From: an uncultured Agathobacter sp.
Lineage (GTDB): Bacteria; Bacillota; Clostridia; Lachnospirales; Lachnospiraceae
DNA length: 40,404 bases
Reading direction: 5' to 3'
Assembly: GCA_910587655.1 (NCBI GenBank)
Contig: CAJUND010000017.1
Location: 27,925-68,328, forward strand
In this document: piece by piece, positions 1-8,585 of the stretch
Numbering within the stretch: position 1 is the stretch's first letter
How the letters are laid out: each line of letters begins with the position of its first letter
The notes under the pieces: model-generated
Told to the model about the DNA's origin: nothing
The model's database searches: none
The model's input: only the letters and a program-made list of their open reading frames with translations
Translations under genes and position numbers: made by a program

Positions 1-1232
1 ATGCACAGTCCCTGCTTCGTATTGCAGACGGTGCTTTGAATGAGACTGCAAGCATCTTACAGAGAATACGGGAGCTTTGTGTGCAGGCAGGAAATGACAC
101 GAATTCCATTGACGAGCGTTCTGCGATACAGGATGAAATCAATAAGCTGACAGAAGAAGTAGACCGGATTTCCACGGATACAGAGTATAATACCAAGGCG
201 CTTCTGAATGGCTCTTCGGACAGACTGGTAACGTCAGAAGCGCTTGAGCGTTTATATGTTTCGGATTCTGTTCTGCCCGGAGAATATGCGTTTTCTGTGA
301 CCAAAGCGGAAAGTGCATATGGCTTTGTGGGATACTCGCCTGATTCGGAAGGCGTTATTGCCATCAACGGCGTGGAAATGAAAGTTACAAAAAATATGCC
401 GGAGGAAGATTTTTTTGAGCTTTTACGCGATACAGCGGAACTGGCAGGATGTGAAGCTTTTAAAGATACGAGTCTGAGATCAACCTATCAGGTTCGTTCC
501 AGGGAACCCGGACTTACCCCCAGGACGGAAATTTCCGTGGATGCCCAATATCCGGAACTGGCATTCCATACATTCGGACTCAGCTATGAGTCTCTCGGAA
601 AACATGATGAAGAGGGAAATCTTATCAAATACAGCACTGATTATCGGGGACATGATTCATGGATTAACAGTCAGGAACAGGTTTTGCCAAAAGTATTCAG
701 TGAAACGGCTACGGTATATACGGAAGGCAATCATATGACAATAACAGATCTTGACGGATTTGTTATGGATTTTACAATCAGGACTGATGATTATTACCTT
801 GGACTGACCCGGTCTGTAACAGTAAAGGTTACGGATATCGGTGCCATGACAATTCAGATGGGGGCAAACCAGTACCAGGATATGGATATCCGTATTCCGG
901 AGGTATCGGCAAAAAGCCTGTATCTGGATAAAGTGGATGTCACAATAGTCGGCGGACCGGACCGGGCGCTTGTGACACTTGACCGGGCAATAGACAGATT
1001 AAATGACGTACGTGCCGGAATCGGTGCATATACCAACCGTCTTGAATATGCGGAAAGGAGTCTCGCTGAGACTCATGAGGACATGACTTCTGCATACTCC
1101 GGCATCCTCGATACTGACATGGCGGAAGAAATGGTTGAGTATACACAGCGCAATGTGCTGGAGCAGGCATCGATTTCTGTGCTGGCGCAGGCAAACGACC
1201 TGCCGCAGCAGGTGCTGTCTCTTTTGCAGTAA
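1..1232 (+). CDS. Flagellin, first of two tandem copies (5' end outside window)
   Basis: This is a structural subunit of the flagellar filament. The open frame runs in from the left edge (reading from base 3), and by alignment with the next gene about 68 N-terminal codons are missing. The visible part begins in the conserved D0/D1 helices (LNETASILQRIRELCVQA, then SAIQDEINKLTEEVDRIS). It continues through a variable middle domain of about 230 residues. It ends in the conserved C-terminal D1/D0 block (RLEYAERSLAETHEDMTSAY and NVLEQASISVLAQANDLPQQ, ending LLQ). The flanking blocks are almost identical to those of the copy at 1319-2779, while the middle is clearly diverged. An internal TTG at base 36 could look like a start but lies inside the conserved helix, so the gene is truncated only by the window. 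Confidence 0.95.
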   Translation, partial: AQSLLRIADGALNETASILQRIRELCVQAGNDTNSIDERSAIQDEINKLTEEVDRISTDTEYNTKALLNGSSDRLVTSEALERLYVSDSVLPGEYAFSVTKAESAYGFVGYSPDSEGVIAINGVEMKVTKNMPEEDFFELLRDTAELAGCEAFKDTSLRSTYQVRSREPGLTPRTEISVDAQYPELAFHTFGLSYESLGKHDEEGNLIKYSTDYRGHDSWINSQEQVLPKVFSETATVYTEGNHMTITDLDGFVMDFTIRTDDYYLGLTRSVTVKVTDIGAMTIQMGANQYQDMDIRIPEVSAKSLYLDKVDVTIVGGPDRALVTLDRAIDRLNDVRAGIGAYTNRLEYAERSLAETHEDMTSAYSGILDTDMAEEMVEYTQRNVLEQASISVLAQANDLPQQVLSLLQ

Positions 1233-1255
1233 AAAATTATAAATAATCAATAAAA

Positions 1256-1270
1256 TGACATGGAATGTCA
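1256..1270. other. Short palindrome between the flagellin genes
   Basis: TGACAT and ATGTCA flank a three-base loop in the 86-base gap between the two flagellin genes. There is no T-run, so it is not a terminator. It could be an RNA hairpin in a joint transcript or an operator. No sigma-28 type promoter was recognised in this gap. Confidence 0.3.
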
Positions 1271-1318
1271 GTCCACAGGGCAGGGAGGCTCAGAGCATAA
1301 ACAGGAAAGGAAATAACT

Positions 1319-2779
1319 ATGAAAATCAATCGAAATATGTCAGCCGTAATGACAAACAAGAATTTACTCCGGACGGAGAACAAGCTGAGCGCTTCCATGG
1401 AACGGCTTTCCAGCGGATTTAAGATTAACCGGGCAGGTGATAATCCGGCAGGTCTTGCCATTTCCCATAAAATGAAAGCACAGATTGACGGACTGGACCG
1501 TGCAAAATCCAATACGACGGATGCACAGTCCCTGCTTCGTATTGCAGACGGTGCTTTGAATGAGACTGCAAGCATTTTACAGAGAATCCGTGAGCTTTGC
1601 GTGCAGGCGGCAAATGATACAAATTCCATTGATGAGCGTTCTGCGATACAGGATGAAATTGATAAGCTGACAGAAGAAGTCGACCGGATTTCTACGGATA
1701 CAGAGTATAATACGAAGGCTCTGCTGGACGGTTCCTCTGATATACTTGTCATGTCAAAGCAGACGGAGCGTATGTATGTTTCGGATTCCGTGCTGCCGGG
1801 GGATTATTCCATGCGTGTGACACAGCGGGCTGAACAGGCATTATATGAGATTCCGTCTCTGGCGGCGAACGAGGGTGTTATGAGCATCAATGGAGTTGAG
1901 ATGGAAATCACAGCCGGGATGAATTCAGATGAATTTTATGAATTATTACGGGATACCGCGGAAAGAGCGGGATGTGTGGCAACAAAAGATCTTATAACCA
2001 ATCGATATAATCTTGTGACGGATGAATACGGTGAATCGGCAGAAATTGAAATCAAGGTTGTAAAACGTTATATGGGATTTGACAGCCAGAAAGAAGAGGA
2101 AGAGTACGGCAGAAAAATGGATGCACTGGCAGCCAGACTGGGACTGGCGGTTGAAACAAGGGATGATGAAGGAAATCCGGTTGTGTATTCTGCCAAAGAA
2201 AAAGGCGTGGATGCTGAGGTTTCACTGGATACTGCAAGCAAGTTTTCAGATACTGCGACGGCACAGGTGGATGGTCTGCATGTAAAAGTAACGGATCTTG
2301 ACGGTTTTTGCATGGATTTCTCTATCAGGGAGGATGTAAATATTGTGCCGGGTGTATACGATGTGGATGTAAAAGTAACTGATATTGGAGCCATGACGAT
2401 TCAGATGGGGGCAAACCAGTACCAGGATATGGATATCCGTATTCCGCAGGTTTCTGCAAAGAGCATGTATCTGGATAAAGTGGATGTTACCATAACCGGA
2501 GGACCGGATAAGGCGCTTGTGACACTGGATAAGGCGGTTGACCGACTGAACGAGGTTCGCGCCAGAATTGGTGCATTTACCAACCGTCTTGAATATGCGG
2601 AGAGGAGTCTTGCAGAGACGCATGAGGATATGACATCTGCATATTCCACAATTCTTGATACGGATATGGCTGCTGAAATGGTTGAGTATACGCAGCGCAA
2701 TGTACTTGAGCAGGCATCTATTTCTGTGCTGGCACAGGCAAACGACCTGCCGCAGCAGGTACTTTCTCTGCTGCAGTAA
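1319..2779 (+). CDS. Flagellin, second tandem copy
   Basis: This is a complete 486-residue flagellin, exported through the flagellar type III apparatus and polymerised into the filament. The N terminus (MKINRNMSAVMTNKNLLRTE, then SMERLSSGFKINRAGDNPAG) is the classic D0/D1 signature, with no cleavable signal as expected. Residues about 150-350 form a variable D2-like insert rich in charged residues. The last 125 residues are the conserved D1/D0 helices ending in LLQ. A purine-rich ribosome site (AGGAAAGGA) precedes the ATG. The gene is longer than a minimal clostridial flagellin because of the middle domain. The conserved ends match the upstream copy nearly base for base, which suggests duplication with gene conversion of the ends. 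A FliS-like chaperone gene follows 12 bases later. Confidence 0.97.
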   Translation: MKINRNMSAVMTNKNLLRTENKLSASMERLSSGFKINRAGDNPAGLAISHKMKAQIDGLDRAKSNTTDAQSLLRIADGALNETASILQRIRELCVQAANDTNSIDERSAIQDEIDKLTEEVDRISTDTEYNTKALLDGSSDILVMSKQTERMYVSDSVLPGDYSMRVTQRAEQALYEIPSLAANEGVMSINGVEMEITAGMNSDEFYELLRDTAERAGCVATKDLITNRYNLVTDEYGESAEIEIKVVKRYMGFDSQKEEEEYGRKMDALAARLGLAVETRDDEGNPVVYSAKEKGVDAEVSLDTASKFSDTATAQVDGLHVKVTDLDGFCMDFSIREDVNIVPGVYDVDVKVTDIGAMTIQMGANQYQDMDIRIPQVSAKSMYLDKVDVTITGGPDKALVTLDKAVDRLNEVRARIGAFTNRLEYAERSLAETHEDMTSAYSTILDTDMAAEMVEYTQRNVLEQASISVLAQANDLPQQVLSLLQ

Positions 2780-2791
2780 GGGGGATTAGAT

Positions 2792-3268
2792 ATGGATGAT
2801 AAAAAGAAACAGGATTTTACCAGACGGCTCAGCCAGTGTAATTCCGGTGAAATGATAGTAATTATTTACGATATTTTATTTGCCCATATGGAGGATGCCA
2901 GGTCTGCATATGAAAAAAACCGTCATGAAGATGTAAAAACCAGCATCCGCAGGGCACTTAAGACATTGGATGAACTGACAGGGAGCCTGAATTTTTCCTA
3001 CGACATATCAGGGAATTTGTTTTCCCTTTATGTGTTCTGTAAAAATGAACTGTCAAAGGTATTGTATGAGAACCGGCTGGACGGACTGGCTGAAGCGGAA
3101 AAAATTCTCAGACGGCTGTACGGTTCCTTTGTGGAGGCGGCGAAGCAGGACACCAGCGGACCGCTGATGCAGAATACCCAGCAGGTGTATGCAGGAATGA
3201 CATACGCCCGCGGGGAATTAAACGAGAGTTATATGGATATGGACAATCAGAGAGGGTTCTTTGTGTAG
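2792..3268 (+). CDS. fliS: FliS-like flagellar export chaperone
   Basis: The 158-residue protein resembles FliS, the cytosolic chaperone that binds the flagellin C terminus before export. The FliS signature is a short stretch after the N terminus, GEMIVIIYDILFAHMEDA, in the place of the usual ELVLMLYDGAIRFL-type motif. An all-helical body and a second helix pair around residues 55-115 follow. It is somewhat longer than typical FliS (about 125-135 residues) because of a C-terminal tail. It begins 12 bases after the second flagellin, with GGGGG in the gap as ribosome site, and is probably co-transcribed with it. The tail overlaps the end of the convergent DUF2508 gene and carries the transcription terminator. 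FliS identity rests on the helix pattern, length and flagellin linkage. A paralog with a chaperone role is the alternative. Confidence 0.75.
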   Translation: MDDKKKQDFTRRLSQCNSGEMIVIIYDILFAHMEDARSAYEKNRHEDVKTSIRRALKTLDELTGSLNFSYDISGNLFSLYVFCKNELSKVLYENRLDGLAEAEKILRRLYGSFVEAAKQDTSGPLMQNTQQVYAGMTYARGELNESYMDMDNQRGFFV

Positions 3269-3483
3269 GAGCCCTCTATTTTTTTTACACAGTCAAGCAG
3301 GAATTTGTAGCGCATCTGAGCGGCTTTTGCCTGGTAGATGTAGCAGTCGATAAGGTCAGGATCCACAACATTTTCAAGGTTCTGGTATGCGTTTTTGAGT
3401 TCTGTGGATGTCTGGTGCAGATTGTTTACCAGTGCATCATAACCGTCGGGCTGCTCCTGGGTTGTCTTAAAAAATTTCAATGA
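3247..3483 (-). CDS. DUF2508 (YaaL-like) small protein
   Basis: A 78-residue protein matching the DUF2508/YaaL family: the core DPDLIDCYIYQAKAAQMRYK followed by FLLDCVKK is the family hallmark. Function is unknown; in Bacillus the homolog lies near recR and bofA. Two TTG starts are possible, at 3498 and 3483. The one at 3483 is preferred because GTAGGTGA lies five bases upstream of it, whereas no ribosome site precedes 3498. The last codons overlap those of the FliS-like gene on the other strand by 22 bases. It is read toward the flagellin cluster and divergently from the Tad pilus operon. Confidence 0.75.
   Translation of the reverse strand, partial: SLKFFKTTQEQPDGYDALVNNLHQTSTELKNAYQNLENVVDPDLIDCYIYQAKAAQMRYKFLLDCVKKIEGSYTKNPL
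3251..3286 (+). terminator. Rho-independent terminator of the flagellin/fliS transcript
   Basis: AGAGGG-T-TC pairs with GA-G-CCCTCT across a short loop and is followed at once by A and eight T residues. The hairpin begins inside the last codons of the FliS-like gene. Confidence 0.8.
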
Positions 3484-3563
3484 ATCACCTACTTTCAAAA
3501 ATACCCTTTTTACAAGTATAAGTCGGGAATGGAAAAGTTATACAAAAAACTTTTAAAAAAGTC

Positions 3564-3592
3564 TTGACAGATATATTTTCAGTTGCTATAAT
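3564..3592 (+). promoter_or_regulatory. Sigma-A promoter for the Tad pilus operon
   Basis: A perfect TTGACA (3564-3569), 17-base spacer and TATAAT (3587-3592) lie 28 bases upstream of the first tad start codon. As the tad genes overlap or nearly touch, this promoter could drive the whole 9.3 kb run. Confidence 0.85.
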
Positions 3593-3620
3593 TCGATTTA
3601 CAACAAAAGAGGTGATGCAA

Positions 3621-4148
3621 TTGAGTGTGATGCAGACAGCATCAGCCCTGACATTGTACACAATCATCATTGTGGCGGTTGTTCAGGATTTACGGAGCAT
3701 GAAAATCAGTAACCGGCTGATTCTCACAGGACTGCTCTTATCGCTGGCATTCGGATTCATTCTTGGCGGAGTGCCGCGGATTCCTCATATTCTTCTGAAT
3801 ATGTCATTTCCGGTTATCGTATTATATCTTTTATATCTTCTTGGTGTGTTGGGCGCCGGAGATATCAAACTTTTTTCCATAATTGGTGGATTTACAAATT
3901 TAAAAACACTTACGGGTTGTATTGTGACAGCTTTTATTCTTGGAGCGGCAGCCGGTATTGTAAAAATGCTGTATAACCGTAATCTTTGGTTCAGTCTGTT
4001 CAAGGGGCAGCAGTTCGTGAAGGGGCTGTTTCTGGGAAATGTATGTTCTTACCGTGAAACAATGGCGGAAGAACGTAATCTGATGCATTTTTCCCCGGCG
4101 ATACTTGCAGGACTTCTTGTTACTATGGGCTGGGAGTATTTTTGCTGA
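3621..4148 (+). CDS. tadV: Prepilin peptidase of the Tad locus (A24 family, TadV/CpaA type)
   Basis: A 175-residue polytopic membrane aspartyl protease that should remove the leader from Flp prepilin and TadE-like pseudopilins. The two catalytic aspartates are in place: D23 in QDLRSMKISNR and D81 in the GxGD motif (LGAGDIKLFSIIGG). There are about five or six hydrophobic segments. It is a short TadV/CpaA form without the methylase domain of PilD. The start is taken as TTG at 3621 because GAGGTGA precedes it by six bases; frames reaching further upstream would start inside the promoter. It is first in the pilus operon. A second A24 peptidase lies 7 kb downstream in the same locus. Confidence 0.88.
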   Translation: MSVMQTASALTLYTIIIVAVVQDLRSMKISNRLILTGLLLSLAFGFILGGVPRIPHILLNMSFPVIVLYLLYLLGVLGAGDIKLFSIIGGFTNLKTLTGCIVTAFILGAAAGIVKMLYNRNLWFSLFKGQQFVKGLFLGNVCSYRETMAEERNLMHFSPAILAGLLVTMGWEYFC

Positions 4149-4193
4149 CATATTCGTGAGTGGATTGTTGTGTAAGAAACGAGAGGAGGATTT

Positions 4194-5216
4194 ATGAAGA
4201 GAGTACGGCTTGGACTTTATTTTGGGGACAAGGAATATGGGAACCGGTTTACGGGCTGTCTTATGAATCATTTTAAGGAGCGGTTTGAACTGCATACTTA
4301 TACGGACGCAGAATTACTGCTGGAGGGTGGGGACTGTTTTGATGCTGTGCTGTTTTCCGGTTATGGCGGACCGTTTAAGACAAGGGGGAAGACAGTCCCG
4401 GTCATTTATCTCTATGATGCGGAGGAGGATGCAGAACTTATACTGGAAGGAGGTGTCTGCCTGGTGGATAAATATCAGGAAGTAAACAAAATTGTGGATG
4501 AAATATTAAAACAGATAGGGGAGGAAATAAAAAATGTAAAAGAAAGCGGCTGTCTGCATAAAAATGCCCAGATACTGGCGGTATACTCACTGGCTGAAAA
4601 TGAGTACCAGCTGCCATTTGCCGTAACACTTGCATCCATTTTAAGTGAAAAGGAGCGTGTGCTGCTTCTGGATTTGCAGGAAAACAGCGGTTTATCACAG
4701 CTTATGGATTGTGAAGATACAGACAGGGCAGGGATGGAGGAACTTTTTCTTATGGCGGAAAGCGGTACATACTCAAGGGGAAGGATGGTATCCTGTATCG
4801 GGCATCTGGAACAGACGGATGTGGCATATCCGGTAAACAATACCGAATGTCTCTGTGAGGTACAGAATGAAACATACCAGAAACTTTTTCACATGCTGGC
4901 ACAGGAAATGGATTACAGTACGCTTATTCTGAATATGGGCTCACGGTTTGTCGGATTTTTCGAGCTGCTGGGCGGCTGTCAGGAGATTTACCTGATGAAA
5001 AGCCGGGGCGGCCTGGGGCAGTGGAGGGAGAAAGAGTTTGCGGCAGAGCTTGCAAGGCACAGGGACGGGAACTGGGAAGAAAACCTGCGCGAAATCCGGA
5101 TTCCGCAAGTGGCAAGTCCGATGGTATCCTGTGAACGGCTGGTGGAGCAGTGGAAGTGGAATGAATTTGGTGACAGTATCCGCAGAATGATACCGGAGGT
5201 GATGTCCGTTGGATGA
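4194..5216 (+). CDS. tadZ: TadZ/CpaE-like protein
   Basis: A 340-residue protein at the position of TadZ, the ParA/MinD-like factor that places the pilus assembly machine at the cell pole or membrane. Residues 1-105 look like a degenerate receiver domain (DCFDAVLFSGYGG in the place of the phosphoacceptor strand). Residues 125-340 resemble an ATPase fold: LAVYSLAENEYQLPFAVTLA sits where a Walker A motif should be, but the lysines and glycine loop are missing, then VLLLDLQENSGLSQL. The lost P-loop suggests it does not hydrolyse ATP in the usual way, as in some TadZ proteins. GAGAGGAGG precedes the ATG. It overlaps tadA by 8 bases, so translation is probably coupled. Confidence 0.7.
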   Translation: MKRVRLGLYFGDKEYGNRFTGCLMNHFKERFELHTYTDAELLLEGGDCFDAVLFSGYGGPFKTRGKTVPVIYLYDAEEDAELILEGGVCLVDKYQEVNKIVDEILKQIGEEIKNVKESGCLHKNAQILAVYSLAENEYQLPFAVTLASILSEKERVLLLDLQENSGLSQLMDCEDTDRAGMEELFLMAESGTYSRGRMVSCIGHLEQTDVAYPVNNTECLCEVQNETYQKLFHMLAQEMDYSTLILNMGSRFVGFFELLGGCQEIYLMKSRGGLGQWREKEFAAELARHRDGNWEENLREIRIPQVASPMVSCERLVEQWKWNEFGDSIRRMIPEVMSVG

Positions 5217-6435
5217 ATATATCAGTCAGGTCCGTACACGGGTGCTGGAGAGAATGGATTTGTCACGGGAAATGCCCGATGAGGAAATTCTGGATCTGAT
5301 CGGGGAGGAAACGGCAAAACTCTGCAGCGGAAAGGCGGTTTCGCTCCATGAGAGATTGCAGCTGCAGCAGAGGGTGTTTAATTCCCTGCGAAAACTGGAT
5401 GCCCTGCAGGAGCTGATTGATGATCCGGAGGTTTCCGAGGTAATGGTAAATGGTCCCCGTCATATTTTTTATGAAAAAGCCGGACGGGTTTATACATGGA
5501 ACCAGGGATTTGCAAGCGAGGAAAAAATGCAGGACGTCATACAGCAGATTGTGGGAAGGCACAACCGGGTGGTGAATCTTTCTAATCCGATTGTGGATAC
5601 GAGGCTTGCGGACGGTTCGCGCGTGAATATCGTACTGTCGCCCATTTCGCTTGACGGTTCCGCCATTACCATCCGCAAGTTTCCGGAGCATCCGCTTGAC
5701 ATGGAGCATCTGATACAAAAAGGAGCCATTACAAAAGAGGCGGCCAGGCTTCTGGCACAGCTTGTCAGGGCACGCTACAGCCTGCTGATTTCCGGAGGAA
5801 CCAGTTCCGGGAAAACAACATTTCTTAATGCATTATCGCAGTATATTCCAGAAGATGAACGTGTGATTACAATTGAAGATTCCGCAGAGCTGCAGATTCA
5901 GGGTGTGAAAAACCTTGTGCGCCTGGAAACCAGAAACGCCAATATGGAGGGGGTGATGCCAGTCAGTATCCGGGATCTGATCCGTACCGCGCTGCGAATG
6001 AGACCGGACCGCATTATTGTCGGGGAATGCCGCGGGGCAGAAGCCTTTGATATGCTGCAGGCGCTTAATACCGGGCACGACGGCGGGCTGTCAACGGCGC
6101 ATGGCAATTCCAGCCAGGATATTCTTGCCAGACTGGAAATGATGGTACTTATGGGAATGGATTTGCCGCTTGCAGCAGTCCGGCAACAGATTGCATCAGG
6201 AATTGATGTGATTGTCCATCTTGGACGGCTGTCAGACAAGAGCCGCCGGGTACTGGAAATCATGGAAATTAAGGGAATGGAGGATGGAAAGATTGTTTTG
6301 TCACCGCTTTACCAGTTAAAAGGGGAAGAAGGGGCATGGGAACTGGTGCGCACAGGCAGGCTGCTAAACCGGAAAAAGCTGGTGATGGCAGGGATGGAAC
6401 CTGTGCGCAGGATGCAGCGGAAAGAGGAGGATTAA
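5209..6435 (+). CDS. tadA: Tad pilus assembly ATPase (CpaF/TadA family)
   Basis: A 408-residue secretion ATPase of the type II/IV family that powers Flp pilus assembly from the cytosolic face. The N-terminal domain contains EVSEVMVNGPRHIFYE and the strand-helix region ADGSRVNIVLSPISLDGSAI typical of CpaF. The Walker A motif GGTSSGKTTFLN lies near residue 196. The aspartate box is VITIEDSAELQI, the Walker B region is RPDRIIVGECRGAEAFDML, and the histidine box is GHDGGLSTAHGNSS. All key residues are present. The start is TTG at 5209 with GGAGGTGAT upstream, overlapping tadZ. tadB begins after a single base. Length is normal for the family. Confidence 0.95.
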   Translation: MDEYISQVRTRVLERMDLSREMPDEEILDLIGEETAKLCSGKAVSLHERLQLQQRVFNSLRKLDALQELIDDPEVSEVMVNGPRHIFYEKAGRVYTWNQGFASEEKMQDVIQQIVGRHNRVVNLSNPIVDTRLADGSRVNIVLSPISLDGSAITIRKFPEHPLDMEHLIQKGAITKEAARLLAQLVRARYSLLISGGTSSGKTTFLNALSQYIPEDERVITIEDSAELQIQGVKNLVRLETRNANMEGVMPVSIRDLIRTALRMRPDRIIVGECRGAEAFDMLQALNTGHDGGLSTAHGNSSQDILARLEMMVLMGMDLPLAAVRQQIASGIDVIVHLGRLSDKSRRVLEIMEIKGMEDGKIVLSPLYQLKGEEGAWELVRTGRLLNRKKLVMAGMEPVRRMQRKEED

Positions 6436-6436
6436 G

Positions 6437-7174
6437 ATGGACTATAAGATATACCGTCTGTCTGTAAGGGAGAAGATAAAATGCCTGCTGACAGCACTTG
6501 TACTGGGGACGGTAATTGCTTTTTTATTCTATAATCACTGGTTTGGCATGTTGCTTGTACCGGTACTGTATGCGGTTTTTAAAAAACGTGCTGTACATGC
6601 GGGAACCAGAAACAGACAGGAGGAACTGGCAAGGGAATTTCTGGATGCCCTCCGAACGGTCAGCGCATCCCTTCTGGCAGGATTTTCCATGGAAAACGCG
6701 TGGAAAGAGGCGGAGAGAGAAATAAAATTACTTTATGGGGAAGAGTCCTGCATGTGCCGGGAACTTGAGGCAATGAACCATTCAGCTGCATTAAATATAC
6801 CGCTGGAACAGCTTCTGGAGGACTTTGCACTGCGCTCCGGAAATGCAGATATTGCCAGCTTTTCCGAGGTGTTTGCATTTGCAAAGCGCAGCGGCGGCAA
6901 TTTTGTGACAATCATCGAAGGAACTCTGGAGCATATGCGGGCGCGCTATGATACAGAGAGGGAAATTCAGGTACTTGTTGCATCACGGAAAATGGAGCAG
7001 AAAGTAATGAATGTTGTTCCGGTTTTCATACTTGCATACCTGAAAGTGACCTCAGGAGGATTTCTGAATGTTTTATATGGAAATCCCGCAGGAGTGCTTT
7101 TTATGACCGGATGCCTTGCTGCCTATGGCGGTGTCGTGCTTCTGGCTGAAAAGATATTAGATATTAAGGTATAG
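6437..7174 (+). CDS. tadB: TadB-like inner-membrane platform protein (T2SSF domain)
   Basis: A 245-residue membrane protein, one of two T2SSF-domain proteins that form the platform on which TadA works. Two hydrophobic segments lie at the N terminus (about residues 17-45). A cytosolic helical domain follows, containing LREFLDALRTVSASLLAGFS-like text (EFLDALRTVSASLLAGFSME, residues about 65-84) and FAKRSGGNFVTIIEGT, the typical T2SSF signature. Two more membrane segments close the chain. It starts one base after tadA and is followed after 13 bases by tadC. Confidence 0.88.
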   Translation: MDYKIYRLSVREKIKCLLTALVLGTVIAFLFYNHWFGMLLVPVLYAVFKKRAVHAGTRNRQEELAREFLDALRTVSASLLAGFSMENAWKEAEREIKLLYGEESCMCRELEAMNHSAALNIPLEQLLEDFALRSGNADIASFSEVFAFAKRSGGNFVTIIEGTLEHMRARYDTEREIQVLVASRKMEQKVMNVVPVFILAYLKVTSGGFLNVLYGNPAGVLFMTGCLAAYGGVVLLAEKILDIKV

Positions 7175-7187
7175 GAAAGGAGAACCA

Positions 7188-8399
7188 ATGGAGAAAAAAA
7201 GAATCCTGGGGGCCGCGGCAGTCTGTCTGGTATTCCTTTTAATGGCAGGTTATGCAGAGGCATCCGAACATAAGCTGAATGGAAAAAACCAGATTATCCG
7301 GGGGAGTCCGGGGAGTGCGGAACAGCAGGTACAGCTGCAGCTGAATGCAGAAGAGATAGTTGAAAATTACGACTATGATTTAACTGTTCCGGCAACTGGT
7401 ATTACACAGGAGGAGGCAGAAAAATACTTTCGGCAGGCGAAGAAAGAAATAGATACTGGTTTTTTCTCAAATGGCGAAAAAGCCGAACACGTTACTTCTT
7501 CTGTCAATATGGAGGAATCCTATGTAAAAGGGCTGGTAAAAGCAGAGTGGCTTCTCAGCCAGTACCATGCAGTGGAAATTAATGGGACGATTGTGGCAGA
7601 TGCAGTAAAAGAAGACGGAGAACTGGTACAGGCAGATGTGAAACTGTCCTGTGGGGAATATAAGGAAGAGTATGTATTTTCCTTTATGGTATTTCCGCCG
7701 GAGCTTTCCGGGGAAGAACAGCTTTTAAAGGATATCCGTGCAGCGGTCAGCAAAGAAAGTGAAAAGAAGGGAACCCAAAAGTTTACACTTCCCACAGATG
7801 TGGAAGGAGTGAAGCTGAAATGGAATGAAAAAAAGCAGTATCTTGTCTGGAAAGTCCTGCTCTTTGAGATTATTGTAATTGTTCTTTTGTGTCTGTCTGC
7901 AAGGGAACGTCAGCGACTGGCGGAAAAGGAGAGAAAGGATCAGATGCGGCTGGATTATTCGGAGGTAGTCAACAAACTTCTGATTTTACTGGGCGCCGGA
8001 ATGACCTTAAAGCAGTCATGGAATAGAATTTCCGCGCAGTATGCTGACAAAAGAAAGAAAAAGGAGGTGGAGAAACGTTATGTTTATGAAGAAATGATGA
8101 TTACGGCGCATGAAATTTCTGACGGGGAAAGCGACCGCCTGGCATACCGGAAATTCGGGGAACGAACAGATCTGAATGTTTATCAGAGGCTGGTACGCAT
8201 TCTCGTCCAGAATTTGCAGACGGGAAGCAGGGGACTTTGTTCTTTATTAGCCCAGGAAGCCGAATCGGCAATGGAAGAGCGTAAAGCTCTGGCAAGGAAA
8301 CTTGGGGAGGAAGCAGGTACTAAAATGCTTATGCCCCTGATATGTATGCTTGGAATAGTAATTGCTATTATTATAGTTCCTGCACTCATGTCATTTTAG
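7188..8399 (+). CDS. tadC: TadC-like platform protein with an N-terminal extracytoplasmic domain
   Basis: A 403-residue protein that combines two parts. Residues 1-28 are a signal-like hydrophobic segment. Residues about 30-220 form a hydrophilic domain of unknown fold that should lie outside the membrane. A membrane segment follows (VLLFEIIVIVLLCLSA, about 224-239). Then comes a T2SSF-like cytosolic domain (LLILLGAGMTLKQSWNRISA; later LVRILVQNLQTGSRGLCSLL). A final membrane helix ends the protein (MPLICMLGIVIAIIIVPALM). The position after tadB and the T2SSF motifs identify it as TadC. The added ectodomain makes it longer than ordinary TadC (about 300 residues). GGAAAGGAG precedes the ATG. 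The pilin gene follows after 18 bases. Confidence 0.8.
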   Translation: MEKKRILGAAAVCLVFLLMAGYAEASEHKLNGKNQIIRGSPGSAEQQVQLQLNAEEIVENYDYDLTVPATGITQEEAEKYFRQAKKEIDTGFFSNGEKAEHVTSSVNMEESYVKGLVKAEWLLSQYHAVEINGTIVADAVKEDGELVQADVKLSCGEYKEEYVFSFMVFPPELSGEEQLLKDIRAAVSKESEKKGTQKFTLPTDVEGVKLKWNEKKQYLVWKVLLFEIIVIVLLCLSARERQRLAEKERKDQMRLDYSEVVNKLLILLGAGMTLKQSWNRISAQYADKRKKKEVEKRYVYEEMMITAHEISDGESDRLAYRKFGERTDLNVYQRLVRILVQNLQTGSRGLCSLLAQEAESAMEERKALARKLGEEAGTKMLMPLICMLGIVIAIIIVPALMSF

Positions 8400-8417
8400 A
8401 CAAAAGGAGGAAAAATT

Positions 8418-8585
8418 ATGTTAGGATTTAAAAATTTTATCCTGGATGAGGATGGAATCGGAGTAGTGGAAATGATACTTATTGTAGTGGTATTGATTGG
8501 TCTGGTGCTTATTTTTAAAGATAAGCTCACTACTCTGGTAAATAATATTTTCAATACCATTACCGATAAGTCCGGAGAAGTATAA
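8418..8585 (+). CDS. Flp-type pilin (Flp1-like major prepilin)
   Basis: A 55-residue product, the probable main subunit of the pilus. A short charged leader (MLGFKNFILDEDG) is followed by a hydrophobic helix (MILIVVVLIGLVLIF) and a short polar tail. Cleavage after G13 would put a glutamate at position +5 (I-G-V-V-E), the feature recognised by A24 prepilin peptidases. AAAGGAGG lies seven bases before the ATG. Its TAA overlaps the ATG of the next gene by one base (TAATG), implying coupled translation. Size, leader and place in the locus all fit Flp. Confidence 0.88.
   Translation: MLGFKNFILDEDGIGVVEMILIVVVLIGLVLIFKDKLTTLVNNIFNTITDKSGEV

Noticed and set aside
3485..3670. Leftward 61-residue frame across the tad promoter
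   Set aside because: Overlaps a consensus promoter and lacks a ribosome site; the DUF2508 gene accounts for the leftward coding.
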